Source: Hippea maritima DSM 10411
GTDB taxonomy: Bacteria > Campylobacterota_A > Desulfurellia > Desulfurellales > Hippeaceae
Direction of reading: 5' to 3'
DNA length: 64,000 nt
Assembly (NCBI RefSeq): GCF_000194135.1
Contig: NC_015318.1
Location: 944,501 to 1,008,500 of the forward strand
Position numbers and translations under genes: made by a program
In this document: in pieces, positions 55,867 through 64,000 of the stretch
Position numbering within the stretch: the first letter of the stretch is position 1
How the letters are laid out: each line of letters begins with the position of its first letter
Notes under the pieces: generated by a model
What the model saw: the letters and a program-made list of their open reading frames with translations, nothing else
What the model was told of the DNA's origin: nothing
Databases searched by the model: none

Positions 55867-56971
55867 TTATTAAACCCTCTATCCTCTTTGAAATTTTCAT
55901 CACATCCAATCTATCCACCACAAATTTACGGCCATTTATACCTATAGTATCACCAACAGGCATAATTCTCCTCATACCTTCGGAAACACTCTCTGCATCG
56001 ATCTCTGTTATTATAAGATCCCGTCCGTTTTCTGCCACCTCACCTATGCCGGTTGCCTTAGTTGCAACAGTTGGTATGCCACAAGCCATAGCCTCCACAA
56101 CCACATTATCAAATCCGCCCTTTTGAGATGGCACAACACATACATCAAACATATTGTAAATCTCAGGTGTTGCCTCAATAGCACCAAGAAATACAACCCT
56201 ACCCTCAATACCAAAATCCCTAACCATCTGCTCTAACTTACCTTTAAAAGGTCCATCACCTACAAGCACAAGCCTACCCTCAATGTTGCCTTTATAAAAT
56301 GCCTCCACCAAAACATCTGCCCCTTTTGGATTATAAAATCTAACCACAGACCCAACAACAAAATCATCCTCTTTTAAATTATACTCCTTTTTGGTTCTAT
56401 ATCTTTCCTTCTCCGACAGAGGCTTAAAATAATCGGTATCTATGGGGTTATATACAACAGCTATCTTATCCTTAACCATGGGCAAAACACGCAAAACACT
56501 ATCTCTAACCGTATTTGAATTCACCACATACAACCTGCTTTTCTTTGTAAAATGCTCCATCACAACCCGCCTGTGCCACTTTTTCTCCCACTTCCAAACC
56601 GTACTGCCAATGAATGTATAAACAGGTGTACTTTTACCAGTTAGAGCCATTTTTGTTGTGTAATCAGCTAAAAACTCAAATGTAAACACAACATCTGGAG
56701 CTATGTGGTTTATAAGTTTTCTAAGCTTTAAAAACACATCAACCCTGAACGATTTTAAAGCCTTATTACCCTCGCTGGTTAGCTGATAAGATTCTATCCC
56801 ATCCTCTTTAGCTCTCTTAATTACTCCATCCTCTGCTTTCATTATAGAAATTATAACTATCTCATAACCAAGTCTTTTTAACCCCTTTGCTATACGGTAA
56901 GCCCTTCTCTCAGGCCCACCAAAAAAGCCAAACATATCAAGCACAAACAATACCCTTTTTATGCGTGCCAT
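55853..56971 (-). CDS. GT4-family glycosyltransferase
   Basis: A 372-residue GT-B-fold enzyme. The N-terminal Rossmann domain contains GPERRAYRIAKGLKRLGYE. The C-terminal domain has VGDGPFKGKLEQM and the GT4 E-x7-E region PSQKGGFDNVVVEAMACGIP. Donor unknown. It overlaps its neighbours by 14 and 13 bases, forming a unit with the deacetylase and GT2 genes. Confidence 0.92.
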   Translation of the reverse strand: MARIKRVLFVLDMFGFFGGPERRAYRIAKGLKRLGYEIVIISIMKAEDGVIKRAKEDGIESYQLTSEGNKALKSFRVDVFLKLRKLINHIAPDVVFTFEFLADYTTKMALTGKSTPVYTFIGSTVWKWEKKWHRRVVMEHFTKKSRLYVVNSNTVRDSVLRVLPMVKDKIAVVYNPIDTDYFKPLSEKERYRTKKEYNLKEDDFVVGSVVRFYNPKGADVLVEAFYKGNIEGRLVLVGDGPFKGKLEQMVRDFGIEGRVVFLGAIEATPEIYNMFDVCVVPSQKGGFDNVVVEAMACGIPTVATKATGIGEVAENGRDLIITEIDAESVSEGMRRIMPVGDTIGINGRKFVVDRLDVMKISKRIEGLINATC

Positions 56972-57987
56972 AAGGCATACATCCTTGCAACTAAAGGATT
57001 TTTGTTTGATAAAAGCTTTCTTTTGAATCTATTTTTATCTTTAGAGACATTTATTCTTCCTATTTTAAGAAAGTCATTACCAAAAAAGGCGCTCTTTTTT
57101 GTTGTAAAACAAAACTCAAACCCCAAATCTTTTGCTATATCAACCGATTCTTTGCAATACTCCCCCCAGGGAAAGGAAAAAAACGGCGTATTAATTCCTA
57201 AATTTTCTTTTATGGCCAATTTTGATTTTTCCAGATCAGCCCTAACCCTATATTTAAATTCATCCTTACTCTCAAAATAACCCTTATCCTTGATGCTATT
57301 TACCTCATCCAAAACCCTCTTTTCATCCCCATATTTTAGATACAAATCCCTAACTTTACCAATAAATTCATCGGACGGATAGAACCTCCTGCCACCCAAA
57401 GAGCTTCTCATCTCAAATATGGGATAACCCTCCTTGGCTTTTCTACCCAAGGCATATTCATAACTCCAATGAGCCGAGGTATTATCATGCCAGATAGCCT
57501 TAGCCCTATCGCCAATAAACACCTTAACATGGCTATCCGAATGAGACCCTATACTAAAAACTCCACTATCACTTAAAATCTTGAGCTCCTTCCAGCTCAA
57601 AAACTCGCTTTTATCTCCATTCAGAGAATCATACAACGCCGTCTCTTCCCTTTTTGGTACAAACGCACCCTGCGAATCTTTTACTGTTTTTAAAGGCTTC
57701 CTGTGGGTTATTTTAGAAGTTATAACAAACAACAGAGCCTTAAATCCAAACTCCTCCAATATCGGGTATGCATAAACAAAGTTATCCAAAAAACCATCGT
57801 CAAATGTTAAAAGGACAGAGGTCTTTTTTAATCTAAACCCCTTTTTTAAATCAAACAGAACTTCAGGACCTACAACATCAAAGTGCTTTCTTAAAAACGA
57901 AAGCTGCCATTCAAAGGTTTCAACATCTATATCATAACCCTTAAACGGCAATATCCTATGGTAATAAAGCACTATTAAAGGCTTCAA
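56959..57987 (-). CDS. Polysaccharide deacetylase family protein
   Basis: A 342-residue NodB/CE4-type protein. Motif 1 is LLTFDDGFLDN with the metal and catalytic Asp, and motif 2 is SIGSHSDSHV with the metal His residues. PFFSFPWGEY lies near the C-terminus. No signal peptide. It may deacetylate a lipid-linked or surface glycan made by the adjacent glycosyltransferases. The fold also occurs in amide hydrolases. Confidence 0.85.
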   Translation of the reverse strand: MKPLIVLYYHRILPFKGYDIDVETFEWQLSFLRKHFDVVGPEVLFDLKKGFRLKKTSVLLTFDDGFLDNFVYAYPILEEFGFKALLFVITSKITHRKPLKTVKDSQGAFVPKREETALYDSLNGDKSEFLSWKELKILSDSGVFSIGSHSDSHVKVFIGDRAKAIWHDNTSAHWSYEYALGRKAKEGYPIFEMRSSLGGRRFYPSDEFIGKVRDLYLKYGDEKRVLDEVNSIKDKGYFESKDEFKYRVRADLEKSKLAIKENLGINTPFFSFPWGEYCKESVDIAKDLGFEFCFTTKKSAFFGNDFLKIGRINVSKDKNRFKRKLLSNKNPLVARMYALWHA

Positions 57988-59867
57988 TATTCCATTCTTG
58001 CTGCTGTTAGTCTATCGACTTCATAAATTCCCATTATAAATCTATCGAAAAAGCCTGTAGGTAGACCTATAACAGAAATAATATAATTTCCTTCTTTGGC
58101 GGCAGCAACTACCCTTCCCTTAACATCACCTGAGTTATATACCATTTTTAAATTGCCTTTGTTAAGGGTAAACAGCTTTACATTATATGCATTGTAATGC
58201 TGTTTTGCTATTGTTATATGATGAGACATATAGTTTTTAATTCCAAGAATATAGACCTCACCGTTTTCTTTAAACACACTTATCGCTTTTGGAACAACAA
58301 CACTATTTTTGGCTATAAGTTCTTTTATGCTTTCCTCAGAATCCCTGCTAATCTCAACTGGATATCTTTCAATAAGTCTTTCTCCTCCACCAAACGCATA
58401 ACTTGTAACTTGTTTAATCTTACCCGTATCTAAATCATAACTTTCAAGCTCGCCTGCTTGATTAAGATAAACAAGAGTTTCACCGACCTTAAAGAACTCA
58501 TAAAAGCTTTTTGGCCTCACAGGTAAACTAAACTTTGAGACTTTAAATGTATTTAAATCAATTTTATAAATATTTTCATAGAATAGCTTGCTCAGACTCG
58601 CCTTCTGAGCCAATATAATTGGATGCCCGCTAAGCTTATCGTAGAATCTTAAATGATAAGGTAGGTTGTCCTTGATAATGTAGAGTTTATGATTTTTAAT
58701 GTATCCTATAGCCGAAGATAGCGAGCCGTATCTATTAAAGTTTGTAAGTAAAATAAGGTTTTTCCCACCGATTCTCGCTGCATCTATGTTGATTATTGTA
58801 TAGCCATAAGAGAACTCATAGAGTTTATCAAAGCTATCTATATCAAACCTAAATACTTTAACTTTTGACCCCTGGGCAACGGCAATTTCCCTAACATTGC
58901 CATCTAAGTAACCATCATAAAACGCAGTAGTATCGTGCCCGATGTTTTTATACATAACAACCTTGTAGGATGTGGACGACATGTCAACATTAGTGTAGGG
59001 ACTATATAAACCAAATCTATTAAGTATAGACTCCCAGAATGTAAGTTTGGGCGATAATCTCAAATTTGAGGCGACGGGATTATTTGGCGGTATCTCATAA
59101 GATGGATAGGAATTCAAAGCAGCTATAGTCTTGCTATCCATAGGTAGCTCACCAGACTTTATAACCACACCACCATAACCATTATAAAGTTTATACCTCA
59201 ACCGTTCATGCTTTATTGTTGAAACAAACAATACAAGATCGGCATTCACAACACTTGCAAGTCTTTTAATAGCATCATTTTCATATAGAGAATTGATTCT
59301 ATTATTAACTATAGCCGTTTGAATAACATCAGGGCTAATTACAAAAAACTTGCCCGTTTTATCAAGTGCTGATTTAGTCTGCTCATATATAAAGGGATTT
59401 CTAATAATTACAGCTATGTTATAAGTAGATTTACCCGCAGCCCATTTATCATTTTCTTTGGGTGTACCAAACACCTCCCTTTCGCCATTTGGTATAATAC
59501 CAAGACCAATTAAATACTTCTTTTGTTTTTCAATTCCTTGAGTAATCTTGGCTACAGCCTTATGGGGAAAGAGTTTAACAACCGTTGCGTAAGCTATGCC
59601 TTTCTTCAGGGCTACCTCTTTGCCATTGATAGCTACAAAAACCCCTTCATTTCTATAGATATACACAAAACTATTCTTAAGCAAGCCCTCATCTGCTCCT
59701 TTGTTAAGTACAACGGTTTTATTCTTGAGGTTAACCCTGACAACCCTACCTTTAATCACCTTATTGGCCAAAGAAAGAACCTCACCACTCAATGAATCAA
59801 AAACCTCAAAGGCATAGCTATTTATGGCAAGAAATACCACAATCAACGCAACGGTTATCTTTTTCAT
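57984..59867 (-). CDS. Exported multi-domain protein of unknown function
   Basis: A 627-residue exported protein that I cannot name. It has a signal peptide (about 1-19). A beta-rich module follows with NKGADEGLLKNSFVYIYR (about 50-115), resembling the C-terminal domain of FlgT-like proteins. Residues about 148-235 (YNIAVIIRNPFIYEQ to ADLVLFVSTI) recall CsgG/TolB-N-type nucleotide-fold domains. The long C-terminal half may be a beta-propeller. No membrane anchor after the signal. It overlaps valS by 4 bases and the deacetylase by 4, so may work with the glycan genes. Confidence 0.7.
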   Translation of the reverse strand: MKKITVALIVVFLAINSYAFEVFDSLSGEVLSLANKVIKGRVVRVNLKNKTVVLNKGADEGLLKNSFVYIYRNEGVFVAINGKEVALKKGIAYATVVKLFPHKAVAKITQGIEKQKKYLIGLGIIPNGEREVFGTPKENDKWAAGKSTYNIAVIIRNPFIYEQTKSALDKTGKFFVISPDVIQTAIVNNRINSLYENDAIKRLASVVNADLVLFVSTIKHERLRYKLYNGYGGVVIKSGELPMDSKTIAALNSYPSYEIPPNNPVASNLRLSPKLTFWESILNRFGLYSPYTNVDMSSTSYKVVMYKNIGHDTTAFYDGYLDGNVREIAVAQGSKVKVFRFDIDSFDKLYEFSYGYTIINIDAARIGGKNLILLTNFNRYGSLSSAIGYIKNHKLYIIKDNLPYHLRFYDKLSGHPIILAQKASLSKLFYENIYKIDLNTFKVSKFSLPVRPKSFYEFFKVGETLVYLNQAGELESYDLDTGKIKQVTSYAFGGGERLIERYPVEISRDSEESIKELIAKNSVVVPKAISVFKENGEVYILGIKNYMSHHITIAKQHYNAYNVKLFTLNKGNLKMVYNSGDVKGRVVAAAKEGNYIISVIGLPTGFFDRFIMGIYEVDRLTAARMEY

Positions 59868-62485
59868 TCAACCAACCCCTTTAATTGTTCTAACCTACTT
59901 TTGGTTTTTTGATATAGCCTACTAACATCCTCAAACTCAGCCTTCTTCTGTTCTATCAATTCCTTAGGGGCCTTCTCAAGAAAAGCCTGATTATTGAGCT
60001 TACTATTCAAAAATGACAGCGATTTTTCCTGTTTCTTTATAAGCTTTGTAAGTCTTTCAACTTCTTTTTTAACATCTATATTACCCTCAACCGGCAGGAA
60101 AATATCACCGTAAATAGTAGACTGGACGATACACTCCTCATCCGGTTTATTTGTCATTATAAGATTATCCACACCGGCTAAAGCATATACATAGTTTTTG
60201 AAATTTATAATTATAGATTGCGTTTTCTCGTCTTCAACTTTCATATAGACCTTTATTTTCTTTGAGGGTTGAATATTATTCTCACTTCTTAGGTTCCTTA
60301 TAGAGCGGATTGTATCCAAAACAATATCCATAGCAGCCTCTATATCTTCTGAAATCATAGATTCCTTATATTCGGGATATTCTGCTATTATTATGGAATC
60401 GCCCTTCTTATTTGGTAGTTTCTGCCATAATTCCTCTGTTATAAATGGCGTAAATGGATGTAATAGTCTCAAAGTTGCCTCAAATACCTCAAGTAAGGTA
60501 AATTTTATAGAATATGAAAACTCATCATCCATATGAACCTTACTCATCTCTATATAGTAATCACAGAATTCATGCCAGATAAACTGATAGATAGCACTCG
60601 CAGCCTCGTTAAACTTATACTCAGATAGGCTCTGCTCCACCTTTCTGATGGTTTTGGCCAACCTGGATTTTATCCAAATAGAGGCAGGTGAAAGTTTTTT
60701 GGGTTTTTCTTTTAACTCCATGCCTTCTGTGTTTATTTTTATAAATCTATATGCATTCCATATTTTATTCATAAAACGCTTATAACCTTCAATCTTATCC
60801 TCAGAGAGCTTAATATCCCTGCCCTGGGCTGCCAAAATTGCAAGTGTAAACCTCATTGAATCCGCACCGTATTTTTCAACAACCTCAAGAGGGTCAATAA
60901 CATTGCCCTTTGTCTTGCTCATCTTTTGGCCATATTGGTCTCTAACCAATGCATGTATATAAACATCCCTAAATGGCACATCCTTCATAAAGTGCAAACC
61001 CATCATCATCATGCGAGCAACCCAGAAAAAGATAATATCAAAACCCGTAACAAGCAGGCTTGTCGGATAAAAGCGCTTCAAATCATCTGTCTGATTAGGC
61101 CAGCCCAGAGTTGACATAGGCCAAAGAGCTGATGAGAACCATGTATCCAACACATCCTCTTCCTGAACCAACTTATCACTTCCACAATGTTCACAAGCTT
61201 TAGGTTCATCTTCAGAAACCGTATATTTACCACAATCCTCACACTTCCAAACAGGTATCCTATGACCCCACCATAGCTGCCTTGAGATACACCAATCCTT
61301 AATATTATACATCCACTCAAAGTATGTTTTCTCCCAATTTTTGGGCACAAAACGGGTATCGCCATTCTTAACGGCTTCTATTGCAGGTTCTGCTAACGGT
61401 TTAGTCTTAACAAACCACTGCTCAGATACATAAGGTTCAATAGTTGTATGACATCTATAGCACTGACCTACAGCATGCTTTATTTCCGCAACATTCTTAA
61501 TGAAACCCTTACCTTCAAGCTCTGCCACAAGCTTTGAGCGGCATTCAAATCTATCCATCCCCTTAAAATGCAAAGCCTCATCCGTCATCTTGCCGTAATC
61601 ATCTATTGCAACAACTATATCCAAATTATGTCTTCTGCCCACCTCAAAATCATTCGGGTCATGTGCAGGTGTAATCTTTACAACGCCTGTTCCAAACTCC
61701 ATATCGACATATTCATCTGCTATGATGGGGATTAGCTTGTCTTTGATGGGCAAGACCACATTCTTGCCGATTACATCCTTATACCTCTCATCGTTTGGGT
61801 TAACCGCAACCGCTGTGTCGCCAAACATAGTCTCTGGCCTTGTGGTCGCAACAACAACGCCGCCTGAGCCATCCTCAAACGGATACTCTATGTAATACAG
61901 CTTTCCTGTTTCATCCTTGTGCTCAACCTCAAGGTCGCTCAAAGCTGTATGACATCTGGGACACCAGTTGATAATGTATTTATCCTTGTATATCAAGCCT
62001 TCCTTGTAAAGCTGAACAAAAACCTTTCTGACAGCCTTAGAAAGCTGCTCATCCATCGTAAAACGCAGGCGAGACCAATCACAGCTCAATCCTAACCTTT
62101 TTATCTGATTAATGATTCTGTTGCCGTATTTTTCCTTCCACTCCCACACTTTCTCAACAAACTTCTCTCTTCCTAAATCCTCTTTCTTTATACCTTTGCT
62201 TGCTAAATCCTTCTCCACCATGTTCTGGGTTGCAATACCGGCATGATCAGTTCCTGGCACCCACAAGACATTATAACCCTTCATCCTCTTGTATCTAACC
62301 ATGATATCTTGCAGGGTGCCGTTTAAGGCATGACCAATGTGCAAAGCCCCGGTAACATTTGGTGGAGGTATAACTATGCTAAAATTCTCTTTACCTTCCT
62401 TATTGGCAGGTTGAAAATATCCGTTCTTCTCCCAAAACTCATACCACTTTGTTTCAAAAGATGGCGAATATTTAGTCTCATCCAT
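59864..62485 (-). CDS. valS: Valyl-tRNA synthetase
   Basis: An 873-residue class I synthetase. The HIGH motif is in PPNVTGALHIGHALNG and KMSKS in GQKMSKTKGNVIDP. The CP1 editing domain (VVATTRPETMFGDTAV) and a C-terminal coiled-coil arm are present. A zinc-ribbon-like insert (CEDCGKYTVSEDEPKACEHC) lies near residue 420. Normal length. Confidence 0.98.
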   Translation of the reverse strand: MDETKYSPSFETKWYEFWEKNGYFQPANKEGKENFSIVIPPPNVTGALHIGHALNGTLQDIMVRYKRMKGYNVLWVPGTDHAGIATQNMVEKDLASKGIKKEDLGREKFVEKVWEWKEKYGNRIINQIKRLGLSCDWSRLRFTMDEQLSKAVRKVFVQLYKEGLIYKDKYIINWCPRCHTALSDLEVEHKDETGKLYYIEYPFEDGSGGVVVATTRPETMFGDTAVAVNPNDERYKDVIGKNVVLPIKDKLIPIIADEYVDMEFGTGVVKITPAHDPNDFEVGRRHNLDIVVAIDDYGKMTDEALHFKGMDRFECRSKLVAELEGKGFIKNVAEIKHAVGQCYRCHTTIEPYVSEQWFVKTKPLAEPAIEAVKNGDTRFVPKNWEKTYFEWMYNIKDWCISRQLWWGHRIPVWKCEDCGKYTVSEDEPKACEHCGSDKLVQEEDVLDTWFSSALWPMSTLGWPNQTDDLKRFYPTSLLVTGFDIIFFWVARMMMMGLHFMKDVPFRDVYIHALVRDQYGQKMSKTKGNVIDPLEVVEKYGADSMRFTLAILAAQGRDIKLSEDKIEGYKRFMNKIWNAYRFIKINTEGMELKEKPKKLSPASIWIKSRLAKTIRKVEQSLSEYKFNEAASAIYQFIWHEFCDYYIEMSKVHMDDEFSYSIKFTLLEVFEATLRLLHPFTPFITEELWQKLPNKKGDSIIIAEYPEYKESMISEDIEAAMDIVLDTIRSIRNLRSENNIQPSKKIKVYMKVEDEKTQSIIINFKNYVYALAGVDNLIMTNKPDEECIVQSTIYGDIFLPVEGNIDVKKEVERLTKLIKKQEKSLSFLNSKLNNQAFLEKAPKELIEQKKAEFEDVSRLYQKTKSRLEQLKGLVE

Positions 62486-62499
62486 CGTTTCACCCCTTT

Positions 62500-63078
62500 T
62501 TATGCTAAGTCTTGTGATAGTTTTCTTCCATAACTAAAAGCCATAGCGTTTATCGTTCTGAGTTTCTCCGGCAGAACATTATCTATAGCCTGTAAGAAAT
62601 ACTTCTCATCCACATCTAAAAACGCAGACAGAACACCCAACATCACAGTATTTACAATCTTATCATTGCCCAGCTTTAAGGCATCATCCAAAAACCTTCT
62701 CTTTATTATCTTTGCCACCTTAACCTTTTCCATCATCATATCTATCTTCTGCTCATCTATCACTTGATTGATTATAGGCATAATCCTATCGTTTACTATA
62801 ACAACAGATGACGGATTCAGATAACCAACCCACCTTAACATCTCCACCTTCTCTGTTGCAAACATGAAGGGAACCTGACCTTTCTTGTCTGTTGGCGAGT
62901 AAACCCTCTCTCCAAACCTAACCGAGGCACTAACAGACCCGCCCCTCTGGCTCATACCGTGAATCTCACTCTTTTTAACATCAAAACCGGCAAGCATGCA
63001 CGCCTGCGCTACTATATTAGAAGCTGTGATTATTCCATCCCCTCCAACACCAACAAACAACACACTTTGAATGTTCAT
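62500..63078 (-). CDS. iorB: Indolepyruvate:ferredoxin oxidoreductase beta subunit
   Basis: A 192-residue gamma-type domain of 2-oxoacid:ferredoxin oxidoreductases (FVGVGGDGIITASNIVAQA, then GMSQRGGSVSASVRFG). With IorA it oxidatively decarboxylates aryl pyruvates from aromatic amino acids to acyl-CoA, reducing ferredoxin. It overlaps iorA by 4 bases. Confidence 0.93.
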   Translation of the reverse strand: MNIQSVLFVGVGGDGIITASNIVAQACMLAGFDVKKSEIHGMSQRGGSVSASVRFGERVYSPTDKKGQVPFMFATEKVEMLRWVGYLNPSSVVIVNDRIMPIINQVIDEQKIDMMMEKVKVAKIIKRRFLDDALKLGNDKIVNTVMLGVLSAFLDVDEKYFLQAIDNVLPEKLRTINAMAFSYGRKLSQDLA

Positions 63079-64000
63079 TTCCCCTCCTTAACCACGATAG
63101 CACCTTCAACCGGGCAAACATTCTTGCACACCTCACAACCCGTGCACAACACCTCATCTATAACGGCCTTATTGTCTTTAAAGTCTATAGCCGGGCAAGC
63201 TATGCGCAGACACCTCTTGCAGCCGATACATTTATCAGCCACAACCACAAGGGGCGTATCCTTAATCTTCTTGGGAGCAAGAACACACGGCCTCTTTGCC
63301 ACAATTACGCTTAAGCCCTCTGTGTCTATCTGTTGATTTATAATCTCCTTTGTTGCGTTGTAATCGTATTGGTCAACCTCAAAAACACGCTCTATACCCA
63401 ATGCCTTTGCAAATCTTACAATATCCACAGGCTCAAACTCATCTCCAGATAAAGAAAATCCGCTGGATGGGTCTGGTTGACCTCCAGTCATAGCTGTAAT
63501 TCTATTATCCAATATAATTACAGTCATATTTGCCTTGTTTACATAGGCATCGATCAACGGTTGAATGCCCGTATGAAAGAAGGTTGAATCACCAATAACA
63601 GCTACAACCTTTTCCTTATCCTGAGTCTTTGCCATACCCACAGCAACGGAAATACTTGCACCCATGCAAATAGTGGTGTGCATAGCAGAAAGTGGAGGCA
63701 AAGCACCCAATGTATAACAACCTATATCCCCTGTTATAAAGATATCCTTCCTTGAATGCAGTATATCAAAAATCGGCCTGTGCGGACAGCCAGGACACAA
63801 AGCAGGCGGCCTTTTTGGCAATTCAAACTCCTCTGTAAACACCGCCGTGGTCTTCTCCTTCAACACACCTGCCTTATAAAGACCCTCTTCAACCACATCC
63901 AGGTTAAATTCGCCGTTATATGGAAAGTACTTCTTACCTTCAACATCAACACCTGCTATCTTTAGCTCCTCTTCCATAAACGGCTCAAGTTCCTCAACCA
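63075..64000 (-). CDS. iorA: Indolepyruvate:ferredoxin oxidoreductase alpha subunit, C-terminal part
   Basis: The C-terminal 308 residues or so of IorA; the reading frame is open to the right edge (it reads VEELEPF before the Met at 63977), so the gene starts outside the window. It has the LCPGCPHRPIF cluster motif, the ThDP-binding region GDIGCYTLGALPP to GDSTFFHTGI, and a C-terminal ferredoxin domain. That domain has two 4Fe-4S motifs, CIGCKRCLRIACP and CTGCEVCKNVCP. Oxygen-sensitive; fits an anaerobe using amino acids. Confidence 0.95.
   Translation of the reverse strand, partial: VEELEPFMEEELKIAGVDVEGKKYFPYNGEFNLDVVEEGLYKAGVLKEKTTAVFTEEFELPKRPPALCPGCPHRPIFDILHSRKDIFITGDIGCYTLGALPPLSAMHTTICMGASISVAVGMAKTQDKEKVVAVIGDSTFFHTGIQPLIDAYVNKANMTVIILDNRITAMTGGQPDPSSGFSLSGDEFEPVDIVRFAKALGIERVFEVDQYDYNATKEIINQQIDTEGLSVIVAKRPCVLAPKKIKDTPLVVVADKCIGCKRCLRIACPAIDFKDNKAVIDEVLCTGCEVCKNVCPVEGAIVVKEGK

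Overview
The window looks like a stretch of chromosome from a low-GC, Gram-negative, probably anaerobic and thermophilic bacterium of the Campylobacterota, most likely the Desulfurellales (Hippea or Desulfurella type). This is inferred from gene order and protein style, not from a database search. The run parA-parB-(two extra genes)-atpF'-atpF-atpH-atpA-atpG-atpD-atpC-tolQ-tolR-tolA-tolB-pal-cpoB follows, as I recall it, the order in Campylobacter and relatives. The tatA-argS pair is also found there. lpxC, lgt, pal and the Tol system show an outer membrane, and indolepyruvate:ferredoxin oxidoreductase suits an anaerobe.

Layout. (1) 1-11389, minus: a tightly overlapping alpha-glucan (glycogen) operon behind a promoter near 11.45 kb: nucleotidyltransferase/phosphomutase-like fusion, two GH57 enzymes, galT-like transferase, two different glycogen synthases around a ROK sugar kinase, and the start of branching enzyme. 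(2) 11.5-12.5 kb, plus: a lone secreted protein of unknown function with its own promoter and terminator. (3) 12.55-17.18 kb: a three-layer nest of insertion sequences. An IS481-like element was entered by an IS21-family element, whose istA was in turn entered by an IS256-family element. (4) 17.2-31.3 kb, plus: tatA, argS, a SPOR protein, lgt, a TrpC-like pseudoenzyme, then murC-murB-ddl-ftsQ-ftsA-ftsZ (a dcw cluster), plsY, two DUF507 proteins, carA, lpxC and a tRNA methyltransferase-like gene. (5) 64-31.3 kb, minus, in transcription order: iorA-iorB, valS, a 627-residue exported protein, a polysaccharide deacetylase and two glycosyltransferases, a macro-domain protein coupled to livHMGF, nadK, recN, murG, parA, parB, an ion transporter, a universal stress protein, the F1/stalk genes of ATP synthase, tolQRAB, two pal genes, cpoB and dxs.

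Almost every gene overlaps or abuts its neighbour, so most expression is probably from a few long transcripts. No rRNA, tRNA, CRISPR array or gene-free stretch longer than about 300 bases was seen. The ATP synthase a and c subunit genes, carB, and a Liv substrate-binding protein are not in the window.

The observations most worth a second look are: a catalytically dead TrpC-like protein inside the cell-wall/division cluster; two tandem pal genes sharing a 208-bp identical tract (recent gene conversion); livH, whose first membrane helix can be read only from a non-standard AUA codon overlapping the preceding stop; the nested IS region with a small coupled ORF packed with hairpins; and a transporter with an exported peptidase-regulatory-like domain sitting between parB and the atp operon.
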